DNA from: RGIG1995 sp045587445
GTDB taxonomy: Bacteria > Bacillota > Clostridia > Oscillospirales > CAG-272
NCBI GenBank assembly: GCA_045587445.1
Contig: JAZNCH010000067.1
Span: forward strand, 1-14,588
Direction of reading: 5' to 3'
Length of the DNA stretch: 14,588 nt
The notes beneath the pieces were generated by a model, which was not told the origin of the DNA, searched no databases, and was given only the letters and a program-made list of their open reading frames with translations. Within the stretch, counting starts at the first letter, position 1, and each line of letters starts with the position of its first letter. This document shows positions 5,514 to 13,391 of this stretch, in pieces. Position numbers and translations under genes: made by a program.

Positions 5514-7610
5514 TTATTCGGTTATATTAAAATACTTATTAAATAATCTTCTTAGCGTAACACCGCAGTCGTTACTTCCGCCCGCCTGCTCAATAATGCA
5601 AGTAGCTACTATTTGAGGTTGGTCATAAGGAGCGAATGCCATGAAAATACCATTGTTACTTCTTGTTTTTCCAACCTGTGCAGTTCCTGTTTTTCCGCCA
5701 AGCTCAATTGGATAATCGGCAAATACGGGAGCGGCTGTTCCGTTTTCCATAACGTTTTTCATGCCAAGCTTTAAGGTTTGCAAGTTTTCTTCGGAAAGCT
5801 GAACTGTATTTAATGTATTTGGGGTGGATTCGTAAATCACCTTGCCTGTACCGTATTCGCGTACTGAATGGAGTATATGAGCCTGATATCTTGTTCCGCC
5901 GTTTATAATAGTCGAAAGATACATAGATATTTGCATCGGAGTAAAGGTGTTGTCGGACTGACCTATCGAGGCTTGTATGGTATCGCCGGGCACCCATACT
6001 TTGTTAACAAACGAGCTGTATTCGGGGCCTGCCAATATTCCTGCCGATTCTGGAAGTTCTATTCCGGTAAGTTCGCCGAGACCTAACGTTTTGCAATATT
6101 TATTGAGTTTTTCAATGGTCAATTGTCTGCCGACGTCATAAAAGAAATAGTTACACGAATTTTGTATTGCAGATATAACGTTAACGTTTCCGTGTCCGTA
6201 ACCGTAAGATGTATATATCCAACAGTGCGGCTGAAAGTCATTGTAATATTTATATATACCACTGTCAAAAATCGTTGTATTTCTGTTTATAACTCCGTTT
6301 TCAAGGGCCGCCGCCGCAACGCTTATTTTAAACGTTGAACCGGGTTCGTAAGTACCCATAAGTGCTCTGTTGAAGAGGGGATTATATTCTGCGTTAAGCA
6401 GGTTGCTATATTCTTTAACGTAGGTGGTTAAATCAAAAGTGGGGTTGGATGCAAGCGCCAAAACTTCGCCGTTGTGGGGGTTAACTACCGTAGCTGCACC
6501 CGAGCTTACGTCTTCGCCTATATATTGTGCCACCTTTGCATCGGGGCTGAGCGTACCGTCGGGAAGGGTGTATTTTGCAGTATCCTGCGCTATTTTTTCA
6601 TTGGCTTTGTTTCTTATATATTTAATATTATAATCCAACGCATCCTCGGCGGTAATCTGCATATCTATATCTATTGTAAGATATACGTCTTTTCCCGGAA
6701 TTGGCTCTTTTTTATAATATTCGTCTACTCTGTTTCCATTCTTGTCTTCGACTATAACGAGTATTCCGTCTTGTCCGCGCAGATATTCTTCAAAGGCTTC
6801 TTCTGCACCGTCAATGCCTACTATAGCGTCCATTGAATAGCCTTTTTTTGTATAAAAATCCAGCTTTTCAGACGGGATTTTTCCCGTTCTGCCCAAAATA
6901 TGACTTGCATAAGAAGGATAGTTATAGACTCTTTCTGCTTTTTTTTCGATAGATACACCGATTAAGTTCGCTTCTTCAATTGCTGTAAGCTGTGCTTTTG
7001 AAATATCGTAAGCAATTGTAAAAGGATTGAGTGAACTGAAATTCAGTCTTTCGGATTCATAGCGTACTGCCATAACGGGAATGTAATATTCTTCACCTAC
7101 GGTAAGATTTCCTTTTGAATCAACGAGTCCGAAGCGTTTTTCCAAATACTCTACAAAATCGTTAGCGTTGGTTTTTCTTGAAAGATCGTATCTGTCAAGC
7201 ATTTTTAAAAAGCTTTTTTCTTTCTGACTGTCGCTTTCAAAAGGTTTGTATTCAATATTATCCCCTGTTTTCTGTATAGGAAAATAATCGGTTTGAATAG
7301 AATCTTTTAAAATATCTGTAAGAGATATTATTTCGCGGTTTATCGCATAATTTGTTTTTGGAAAACTGCCGCCGTCAAGATAAACGTTATAGGTATATTT
7401 ATTCGATACCAAGGGCTTGCCGTTTCTGTCAAAAATTTCTCCGCGCAATGCTTTGACCGTTAACGTTCGGACGGTTAAAGCTGATTCGCCTGCCTTTTCG
7501 GGTGCGGTTACTTGCAAATAAACTATTCTTCCAATAAAAAATACGCATATCAAAACAAAAAGGGAAGCGAGTAATATGTATCTAAAATGATGTCTGCCTG
7601 TTCTTTTCAA
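5514..7610 (-). CDS. mrdA: penicillin-binding protein 2, class B transpeptidase of the elongation complex
   Basis: 698 residues: membrane anchor (about 11-31), pedestal/dimerisation domain (about 50-310, with TLTVKALRGEIFDRNGKPLV) and transpeptidase domain (about 365-690). The three active-site motifs are all present: S425-T-F-K in YEPGSTFK, S485-C-N and K640-T-G in GGKTGTA. In the known family it cross-links peptidoglycan during lateral growth with the SEDS glycosyltransferase RodA and MreBCD. The start is a TTG at 7610-7608 that overlaps the mreD stop by 4 nt (TTGA), with a GAGGCGG site before it. There is no nearby ATG in frame. The overlap suggests translational coupling to mreD. No RodA gene is in the window. 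Confidence 0.93.
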   Translation of the reverse strand: MKRTGRHHFRYILLASLFVLICVFFIGRIVYLQVTAPEKAGESALTVRTLTVKALRGEIFDRNGKPLVSNKYTYNVYLDGGSFPKTNYAINREIISLTDILKDSIQTDYFPIQKTGDNIEYKPFESDSQKEKSFLKMLDRYDLSRKTNANDFVEYLEKRFGLVDSKGNLTVGEEYYIPVMAVRYESERLNFSSLNPFTIAYDISKAQLTAIEEANLIGVSIEKKAERVYNYPSYASHILGRTGKIPSEKLDFYTKKGYSMDAIVGIDGAEEAFEEYLRGQDGILVIVEDKNGNRVDEYYKKEPIPGKDVYLTIDIDMQITAEDALDYNIKYIRNKANEKIAQDTAKYTLPDGTLSPDAKVAQYIGEDVSSGAATVVNPHNGEVLALASNPTFDLTTYVKEYSNLLNAEYNPLFNRALMGTYEPGSTFKISVAAAALENGVINRNTTIFDSGIYKYYNDFQPHCWIYTSYGYGHGNVNVISAIQNSCNYFFYDVGRQLTIEKLNKYCKTLGLGELTGIELPESAGILAGPEYSSFVNKVWVPGDTIQASIGQSDNTFTPMQISMYLSTIINGGTRYQAHILHSVREYGTGKVIYESTPNTLNTVQLSEENLQTLKLGMKNVMENGTAAPVFADYPIELGGKTGTAQVGKTRSNNGIFMAFAPYDQPQIVATCIIEQAGGSNDCGVTLRRLFNKYFNITE

Positions 7611-8155
7611 TACAAACCGCCTCTCTTTCTTATTAAATATATTGGAATTTCAAATGCTTTTACTATAATAAACACAGGAATACACACAATGAGAGTGTAT
7701 ATAAATTCGGGTAAAAGTGTATGGAGAAAAAGCATTTTAAAATCAATGCTTTCAAAATATCTTAACAAATGAAAGATAAATGAAAATGCCGATCTTAAAA
7801 GGCACAAAAGGGGGAGAGTAACAAGATATGCCGCGAAACGAGCGTTATTCTTTGCGTTAAAGCCTATTCTGCCGCATACGTATCCCTCTAATGTATAAAA
7901 CAAAGGAAGAAGAGAAACATCGGTACTTCCCAGTGCTTCTACGCAAAGTCCTGCCCAAAGTCCGAACAGAGCCGCTGTGTTTTCGCCTTTATATATACCG
8001 ATGCAACATACAGCACCTATTATTATATCCGCTACTGCGTAAAATACGGACAAACGAGGCATAAGAGTCGTTTGAAGAACTGCAAGAAATGCTCCCAATA
8101 TTCCGTATATAATTACGTTGAGCGTAATAGATAAGTAAGAGGTTTTATTATTCAT
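7607..8155 (-). CDS. mreD: MreD, rod-shape-determining membrane protein
   Basis: 182 residues from the ATG at 8155. An open TTG 12 nt upstream (8167) has no ribosome site, whereas the ATG follows GAGG by 6 nt. The protein is mostly hydrophobic, with about five membrane helices (for example 10-30 and 38-55) and little else conserved, as is normal for this family. It overlaps the end of mreC by 8 nt and the start of the PBP2 gene by 4 nt. The call rests on length, topology and position between mreC and PBP2. In the family MreD works with MreC at the membrane to link MreB filaments to the wall synthases. Confidence 0.88.
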   Translation of the reverse strand: MNNKTSYLSITLNVIIYGILGAFLAVLQTTLMPRLSVFYAVADIIIGAVCCIGIYKGENTAALFGLWAGLCVEALGSTDVSLLPLFYTLEGYVCGRIGFNAKNNARFAAYLVTLPLLCLLRSAFSFIFHLLRYFESIDFKMLFLHTLLPEFIYTLIVCIPVFIIVKAFEIPIYLIRKRGGLY

Positions 8156-8987
8156 AAGCAGCCTCAAATTCGGTTATGACCATAACAATGTTTGCACTTT
8201 CTAAATTCGCCGCAGGTTTTATATATGCAATTCTTTCTCTTGTAAGAGCGTCAGTTTCTATTGATTCTACAGTTCCTATCAACATACCCTTGGGGGACAA
8301 AACGCTTTCATCTGAGGTTACTATTCTGTCGCCGATTTCAATATTTGCGTCCTTTTGAAGATATGACAGTACGCATAGTCCCTTTTTTGATGAAACGAAA
8401 GAACCCGAGCAAATCCCTGTCTCGCCTGTTCTTTCAACTACAGCTCCAAGTGAAACGTCGGGCTCGGTTAATGGCGTAACTTTAGCCCAAGTCAAGCCCA
8501 CTTCGCTGACACAGCCCAATATTCCGTATTTGTCAATAACGAGCATCCCGGGGGTTATACCGTGATATGTACCCTTGTTAATTGTATATAATACGTTGTA
8601 TGTAGTGGATTGGCGACCTGTAATTTTTGCATTTTCAAAAGTACAGTCTATATGTTCTTCTTTTATGCCGAAGAATTCTTTTAAAGTTTCATTTTCTTGC
8701 AAAGCAAGTTCTGCTTGAGCTAATTTATCTTCGTTTTCAGCCAACTGCTGTTTCAGCTTCTCGTTTTCTTTTTTCAGTTCGCCGTATTTTTCCTTTGAAG
8801 AAAAAATATCTTCAAAACCGTCAAAAACAAAGTTTAGTCCCTTTTGGATTGGAGTAAGAACAATACCTATGGCATTTCTGACATAGGAAGTGTAACCCAA
8901 TGCGGATATAAAGGACGTCGTACCGACAAGCAATATGGCTATCACTATCAGCACTATCATAAATTTGTTTTGAAACAGATTTTTCAA
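8148..8987 (-). CDS. mreC: MreC, rod-shape-determining protein
   Basis: 279 residues: one N-terminal membrane helix (about 10-30), an extracellular coiled coil (about 63-105, rich in Lys/Glu with leucine spacing) and the double beta-barrel MreC domain (about 115-272, with TYHGITPGMLVIDKYGILG and a GDRIVTS turn). The family forms an extracytoplasmic scaffold that activates PBP2. The start is a TTG at 8987-8985, with AGGAG about 9 nt upstream. No in-frame ATG lies in the 18-nt gap after mreB, and the next Met is residue 10, inside the membrane helix. It is thus one of two TTG-started genes in this operon. Confidence 0.93.
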   Translation of the reverse strand: MKNLFQNKFMIVLIVIAILLVGTTSFISALGYTSYVRNAIGIVLTPIQKGLNFVFDGFEDIFSSKEKYGELKKENEKLKQQLAENEDKLAQAELALQENETLKEFFGIKEEHIDCTFENAKITGRQSTTYNVLYTINKGTYHGITPGMLVIDKYGILGCVSEVGLTWAKVTPLTEPDVSLGAVVERTGETGICSGSFVSSKKGLCVLSYLQKDANIEIGDRIVTSDESVLSPKGMLIGTVESIETDALTRERIAYIKPAANLESANIVMVITEFEAAYE

Positions 8988-9005
8988 TGTCGTTTTCTCC
9001 TGTGT

Positions 9006-10004
9006 TTATTTTTCGTTAAAGCTTATGGCATCAGGGAGGAGTTCGATTATCTTTTGTATTCCCACAACACAGCAATCGAGAGGGTTTGGAGCGATTTTTA
9101 CTTCAAATCCAAGCATTTTAGAGTAATATTCTTGTATTCCGTCAATCAAAGCTCCCCCGCCCGAAAGGGTAAGTCCGTATTCGTAAATATCAGCCGAAAG
9201 CTCGGGGTGCAGTTTTTCGAGGGTTAATTTTATGCAATCGGTAATTTTTGAAAGCTGCTCTTCTATAGGCTCTTTAAGCTCGGTATTTTTTACAGTTACG
9301 GTTAAAGGCAGACCGTTTACGGCGTCGCGGCCGCATACTTCCTGTGTTTTTTCTTCGCTTGTTAATGACAGCGTGCCAATCGTTCTTTTTAACTCTTCGG
9401 CATCTGTAAGGGTTACGATAAGGTTGTATTTTCTTTTTAAGTACGCCGCAATTGCTTCGTCTATCTCGTCGCCGCCAACCCTTACGGAATTGCTTTGTAT
9501 TATTCCTCCGAGGCTCATTACTGCGACGTCGGAAGTTCCTCCGCCGATATTAACTATCATACTGCCTCTCGGTTCTTCGATGGGTAATCCTGCGCCCATT
9601 GCCGCCGCAAAGGGAGAGGGAAGTATTGCAACGCTTCGGGCACCCGCTTCTGCCGAGGCTTCTTCAAGAGCTCTTTTTTCAACCTCAGTAATGCTGGTTG
9701 ATACGGTAAGGACAACGTTCGGTCTGTTTAGGCTTCCTTTACCCGATGCTTTTACAAAAAAACCGTGAAGCATAGCGACGGTTATGTCAAATTCGGAAAT
9801 AACGCCGTCTCTTATAGGTTTTACTGCTTTTACACCCGTAGGCTCTTTTCCTATCATGCTGTACGCATCTTCCCCTAATGCAACAACGCGGCTTTTTTCT
9901 TCGTCTATAGCGATAACAGAGGGTTCTCTTACGACTATCCCTCTTCCTTTTCTGTATACGTATGTATTTGATGTGCCAAGGTCAACTCCAATAATCCTTG
10001 CCAT
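9006..10004 (-). CDS. mreB: MreB-family actin homologue with altered catalytic site
   Basis: 332 residues, normal MreB length, alignable throughout. Phosphate-1 GVDLGTSNT (6-14), PIRDGVISEFD (63-73), phosphate-2 region (150-164), GGDEIDEAI (177-185) and adenosine motif SGGGALIDG (281-289) are visible. MreB polymerises beneath the membrane and guides wall elongation. Three usually conserved active-site positions differ: the EEP motif reads PSP (P129, S130), the Asp of DIGGGT is N152, and the second Thr of GGGTT is S158. In Caulobacter MreB the EEP Glu and that Thr are, from memory, the residues assigned to ATP hydrolysis. The frame is intact and the ribosome site (AGAGGTG) good, so it is a real gene with perhaps slow or no ATPase activity. 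It could be one of several MreB/Mbl paralogues. Confidence 0.92.
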   Translation of the reverse strand: MARIIGVDLGTSNTYVYRKGRGIVVREPSVIAIDEEKSRVVALGEDAYSMIGKEPTGVKAVKPIRDGVISEFDITVAMLHGFFVKASGKGSLNRPNVVLTVSTSITEVEKRALEEASAEAGARSVAILPSPFAAAMGAGLPIEEPRGSMIVNIGGGTSDVAVMSLGGIIQSNSVRVGGDEIDEAIAAYLKRKYNLIVTLTDAEELKRTIGTLSLTSEEKTQEVCGRDAVNGLPLTVTVKNTELKEPIEEQLSKITDCIKLTLEKLHPELSADIYEYGLTLSGGGALIDGIQEYYSKMLGFEVKIAPNPLDCCVVGIQKIIELLPDAISFNEK

Positions 10005-10018
10005 TACTACACCTCTTT

Positions 10019-10615
10019 TTAGTTTAAATCAAATAAATCTATTTTAAATTCATCTAAAATCATATTGCGCAGTTTTAGAACAGGCAAACCGACAACGTTG
10101 TTTATATCACCGCAGACACTTTCAACGAAATACCCGCCCTTTTCCTGAATACCGTAAGAACCTGCTTTGTCTCTGTGTTCTCCCGTTTCAATATATCTTT
10201 CAATTTCTTTGTCTGTTATTTTTCTGAATTTTATTTTAGTTCTTTCAGAGCTTGAAACGGTCTTGCCGTTATATATCGCGCATACCCCCGAATATACGTA
10301 GTGGGTGGTATTGCTCATACTGCGGAGCATTTTTCTTGCATCATCGTCGTCTATAGGCTTGCCGAGAATATCGCGTTTTAGTGCTACTACCGTATCTGCC
10401 GCGATTATAAGAGAGTCTTCGTCTTTTATATCGTTAAAACAGCCCTCGGCTTTTGCCCTTGCAAGTAGCTCGACCTGTTTGCAAGGCGAAAGATTTTTTA
10501 TCTTGTCTTTTAAACTGTTTTCGTCTACCTCTCCGTCCCACAGAGTATGCTCAATTTTCAGTTCGTCAAACATTTTACGTCTGCGGGGCGATTTTGACGC
10601 TAATATTATTTTCAT
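10019..10615 (-). CDS. maf: Maf-family nucleoside triphosphate pyrophosphatase
   Basis: 198 residues from the ATG at 10615, which follows AAGGA by 8 nt. A longer frame opens upstream, but it would overlap the preceding gene and lacks the family N terminus. It begins with the Maf signature MKIILASKSPRRRKMF (nucleotide-binding S7, R11-R12), followed by the catalytic Asp D74 in IIAADTVVA, K86 in GKPI and Q157 in GSYGIQEKG. The family hydrolyses dTTP/UTP or modified nucleotides to monophosphate and pyrophosphate, preventing their incorporation, and is tied to septum inhibition in Bacillus. Its place in mre operons is common in Firmicutes. Confidence 0.93.
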   Translation of the reverse strand: MKIILASKSPRRRKMFDELKIEHTLWDGEVDENSLKDKIKNLSPCKQVELLARAKAEGCFNDIKDEDSLIIAADTVVALKRDILGKPIDDDDARKMLRSMSNTTHYVYSGVCAIYNGKTVSSSERTKIKFRKITDKEIERYIETGEHRDKAGSYGIQEKGGYFVESVCGDINNVVGLPVLKLRNMILDEFKIDLFDLN

Positions 10616-10631
10616 ACTGCTTGTCCTTATC

Positions 10632-10889
10632 TTAGCGTTTGAATATGTATTTTGCAATTATAAGGCAGAGGGTAATACAAATTATTGTCGCTACATTTAA
10701 ATTAACCGCCAAACCGAAAGTTAAGTCGATTATACCGAGGTTGAGAACGAGCGGGTTTTCCATACCGAATACGAGTCCGTACGATAACCACGAAAGTGAG
10801 CCTATATCTTTTGTGAAGGTGGCGAGCATCATACCGAACACTATACCGCATAAAACGGGAAAGCCCGTATATTTCCAAAATCTGACCAT
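10632..10889 (-). CDS. DUF4321-type small membrane protein
   Basis: 85 residues with two or three membrane segments (about 8-26, 45-62 and 64-82). The central GSLSWLSYGLVFGMENPLVL and the LGIIDLTFGL segment resemble DUF4321 proteins found beside maf and mreB in Clostridia. ATG follows AAGGAG by 10 nt. It lies 14 nt after zapA and 16 nt before maf. Function is unknown; the conserved neighbourhood suggests a role in envelope growth or division, which is inference. Confidence 0.75.
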   Translation of the reverse strand: MVRFWKYTGFPVLCGIVFGMMLATFTKDIGSLSWLSYGLVFGMENPLVLNLGIIDLTFGLAVNLNVATIICITLCLIIAKYIFKR

Positions 10890-10903
10890 TTTTTGTAATC
10901 TCC

Positions 10904-11158
10904 TTATTTGTTATTTTTCAATTCTTCTATTTCTGCTTTGAGTTTTTCGTTTTCTTTGGCGAGCTTGTTTCTTTCGTCAAGATAGTCGAGTGCGCAAAGC
11001 AACAACGCCTCGTTCTTTTGTCGTGTTGAAGATGATATAACAAGGTCGCTGACTCTGTTTTCCAGAAGTCTGCCAAGTTTTCTTACGTATTCGGGGTCGT
11101 TTTCGGTTACTACGTTTATTCTTATTCCCGATACAACTAATGTTATTTTTTGTTTCAT
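10904..11158 (-). CDS. zapA: ZapA, Z-ring-associated cell division protein
   Basis: 84 residues. The N-terminal ZapA fold (KITLVVSGIRINVVTENDPEYV, written here in two parts: KITLVVSGIRI and NVVTENDPEYV) is followed by a helical region with EALLLCALDYLDE and a C-terminal coiled coil (about 62-84, Lys/Glu-rich). ZapA oligomers cross-link FtsZ filaments at mid-cell. The ATG at 11158 follows GGGAG. It is the first gene of the minus-strand shape operon, so division-ring and elongation proteins are made from one transcript. Confidence 0.9.
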   Translation of the reverse strand: MKQKITLVVSGIRINVVTENDPEYVRKLGRLLENRVSDLVISSSTRQKNEALLLCALDYLDERNKLAKENEKLKAEIEELKNNK

Positions 11159-11182
11159 TGTTTATTCTCCCGTTTTATTACT

Positions 11183-11205
11183 GCATTATTGCTGTAAAAT
11201 AATGC
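11183..11205. repeat. perfect 8-bp inverted repeat in the zapA/proB divergent region
   Basis: GCATTATT (11183-11190), a 7-nt spacer and AATAATGC (11198-11205) lie 25 nt upstream of zapA and just left of the proB -35. It has no T-run suited to termination. It could be an operator for either direction or a leader hairpin of the zapA message. Confidence 0.5.
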
Positions 11206-11214
11206 GAAATCTAC

Positions 11215-11243
11215 TTGAAAAATAATAGAAAATATAATATAAT
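11215..11243 (+). promoter_or_regulatory. sigma-A promoter of proB-proA-nth
   Basis: TTGAAA (11215-11220), a 17-nt spacer and TATAAT (11238-11243). The leader to the proB ATG is about 70 nt and AT-rich. I see no T-box or riboswitch in it. A promoter for zapA must lie in the same AT-rich tract on the other strand, but I cannot pick one out convincingly. Confidence 0.75.
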
Positions 11244-11320
11244 ACTATTATAATATATTTTTCATTAGATTAAAAGGGTTTTTTGAAAAAAATTTATCGT
11301 TGTAGAAAGAATTATAGATT

Positions 11321-12115
11321 ATGGAAAAAGTAAAAAACGCAAAAAGAATAGTTGTTAAGGTGGGTTCTTCAACCCTTACCTATGAAAACGGCAAGCTTAA
11401 CTTGCAGAGAATCGAAAAAATGTGCCGCGTTCTCAGTGATTTGAAAAATACCGGCAGAGAAGTTGTTCTCGTATCTTCGGGAGCGGTAAGTGCGGGAATA
11501 GGCAAACTGAATCTTGAACGCCGTCCCTCTTCTGTTGAAGAAAAACAGGCTTTGGCGGCTGTCGGTCAGGGCGTTCTAATGATGATATACGAAAGATTTT
11601 TCGGTGATTACGGTCATACAGTAGCACAGATACTTTTGACGAGAGATACCGTTGTGAACGAAATTCCGAGAACTAATGCCGAAAATACTTTCGCAACGCT
11701 TTTGAAAATGGGTTGTATTCCGATAGTAAATGAAAACGATACCGTTGCTTTCGATGAAATTAAATTTGGTGATAACGATACGCTTTCGGCTTACGTTGCA
11801 GTTCTTGCTGAAGCGGATTTGCTTATAAATATGAGTGATACCGACGGTTTCTACGACAGTGACCCCAGAACTAACCCCAACGCGAAAATGCTTAAGAGAG
11901 TTCCTAAGGTTGACGAGGCTCTCTATGCTTGTGCTGACGGTGCGGGGTCTGCAAGAGGTACCGGTGGAATGACCTCTAAGCTTCATGCGGCTGAAATTGC
12001 TTGCGGAAACGGTATTCCTATGATGATTGTAAGCGGCGAAGATTTCTCGATACTTTATGATATGTTAAACGAGGGTATTCAGCACGGTTCTTATTTTGAA
12101 CCTTTTACAAAATAA
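11321..12115 (+). CDS. proB: glutamate 5-kinase
   Basis: 264 residues, an amino-acid-kinase domain only; the C-terminal PUA domain of the about 370-residue enzymes is absent, as in many short ProB proteins. Motifs: KVGSSTL (13-19, ATP phosphate), VSSGAVSAG (51-59, glutamate site), NENDTVAFDEIKFGDND (137-153), SDTDGFYDSDPR (172-183) and RGTGGMTSKLHAA (212-224). It phosphorylates glutamate with ATP, the first and normally proline-inhibited step of proline synthesis. The Shine-Dalgarno (AGAAAG) is weak. The next gene, proA, starts 13 nt after its stop, so the two form an operon. Confidence 0.96.
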   Translation: MEKVKNAKRIVVKVGSSTLTYENGKLNLQRIEKMCRVLSDLKNTGREVVLVSSGAVSAGIGKLNLERRPSSVEEKQALAAVGQGVLMMIYERFFGDYGHTVAQILLTRDTVVNEIPRTNAENTFATLLKMGCIPIVNENDTVAFDEIKFGDNDTLSAYVAVLAEADLLINMSDTDGFYDSDPRTNPNAKMLKRVPKVDEALYACADGAGSARGTGGMTSKLHAAEIACGNGIPMMIVSGEDFSILYDMLNEGIQHGSYFEPFTK

Positions 12116-12128
12116 AAGAGGAAAAGAT

Positions 12129-13391
12129 ATGGAATTTACAAAAGAAATTTACGAATATATCGAACAGCTTTGCAAGTCTGTTAAGGCGGCGGAAGGTTCT
12201 ATTGCGAATAGTTCATTGCCCCAGAGAAATAACGTTCTTGCATGTATTGCACAAAAACTTCTCGATAATAAAGACGCTATATTACAAGCAAATGCTATTG
12301 ACGTTGCAAATGCTGAGAAAAACGGCGTTATTCCCACTATGGTGGACAGACTTACCCTTAACGAAGGCAGAATTAAGGGTATAAGTGACGCGTTGCTTGA
12401 GCTTGTAGGACTCAAAGACGTTCTCGGCGGCGGCGATGTATGGACACGTCCCAACGGTATTGAGATAAAAAGAGTAAAAGTTCCTCTCGGAGTTGTTGCC
12501 ATTATTTTTGAAGCTCGTCCCAACGTAACGGTTGATGCGGCGGCACTTTGCATAAAGACAGGTAATGCGGTAGTTCTCAGAGGAGGTAAAGAGGCTATCA
12601 ATACAAATAGAGTTTTTGTTTCTCTTATGAAAAAAGCTATGGAGGAAGAGGGCATTTCTCCCGATGCTCTTGCCCTTGTTGACAACACCTCTCGTGAGGG
12701 GGCTTCTGTCCTTATGAGTATGCGTCAATATATTGACGTTCTTATTCCTCGTGGCGGTAAGGGACTTATCAGAAACGTTGTTGAAAATGCGGCAATGCCT
12801 GTTATTGAAACAGGCGCGGGTAACTGTCATCTTTATGTGGACAAGGCGGCCGATATAGATATGGCTGTCAAGGTTGCTTCGAATGCGAAGAATCAGAGAC
12901 CGTCTGTTTGTAACGCTATTGAGACGTTGCTTGTTCATTCGGCTGTTGCAGAAGAATTCTTGCCCAAGTTTGCCGAGGTTTCAAAGCAGTTTGAGCTTGA
13001 AATAAGAGGCTGTGAAAAGACGAGAAAGATTCTTGACTGCGCTAAAGAGGCTACCGAAGAAGATTACGAGACCGAATATGACGATTATATAATTGCTGTT
13101 AAGGTCGTTGACAGTGTTGAAGAAGCGGTAGAGCATATTAATAAATACAATACCAAGCACAGCGAGGCTATAATTACGAATGATATAACAAACGCCGAAT
13201 ATTTCAAAAAGACGGTTGATGCGGCGGCTGTATACGTAAATGCGTCGACACGCTTTACCGACGGTAACGAGTTTGGTTTCGGAGCAGAGATAGGTATTTC
13301 GACACAGAAGCTCCACTCAAGAGGCCCTATGGGACTTGAAGCGTTGACTACGGTTAAATATCTTATTTCGGGTAACGGTCAGATAAGATGA
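12129..13391 (+). CDS. proA: glutamate-5-semialdehyde dehydrogenase (gamma-glutamyl phosphate reductase)
   Basis: 420 residues from the ATG at 12129, which follows GAGG by 8 nt. The frame opens 33 nt earlier, inside proB, but that ATG has no ribosome site. It is an aldehyde-dehydrogenase-superfamily protein with VPLGVVAIIFEARPNVT (118-134), the NADPH-binding region TGNAVVLRGGKEA (144-156), the catalytic Cys C261 in NQRPSVCNAIET, and a C-terminal FGAEIGISTQKLHSRGPMG. It reduces gamma-glutamyl phosphate to glutamate semialdehyde, which cyclises to pyrroline-5-carboxylate. Length and motifs are typical. It overlaps nth by 4 nt (ATGA). proC is not in the window. Confidence 0.97.
   Translation: MEFTKEIYEYIEQLCKSVKAAEGSIANSSLPQRNNVLACIAQKLLDNKDAILQANAIDVANAEKNGVIPTMVDRLTLNEGRIKGISDALLELVGLKDVLGGGDVWTRPNGIEIKRVKVPLGVVAIIFEARPNVTVDAAALCIKTGNAVVLRGGKEAINTNRVFVSLMKKAMEEEGISPDALALVDNTSREGASVLMSMRQYIDVLIPRGGKGLIRNVVENAAMPVIETGAGNCHLYVDKAADIDMAVKVASNAKNQRPSVCNAIETLLVHSAVAEEFLPKFAEVSKQFELEIRGCEKTRKILDCAKEATEEDYETEYDDYIIAVKVVDSVEEAVEHINKYNTKHSEAIITNDITNAEYFKKTVDAAAVYVNASTRFTDGNEFGFGAEIGISTQKLHSRGPMGLEALTTVKYLISGNGQIR

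Noticed and set aside
9232..9768. 178-codon open frame on the plus strand
   Set aside because: Antisense to mreB, low-complexity Ser/Thr/Pro composition, no start signals.
10616..10657. Upstream extension of maf by 14 codons
   Set aside because: It overlaps the DUF4321 gene and lacks a ribosome site; the internal ATG at 10615 has AAGGA and gives the exact Maf N terminus.
11244..11320. T-box or riboswitch in the proB leader
   Set aside because: Only about 70 nt, AT-rich, with no T-box sequence, specifier stem or terminator hairpin.
12149..12688. 179-codon open frame on the minus strand
   Set aside because: Shadow of proA; composition and lack of a ribosome site argue against a gene.
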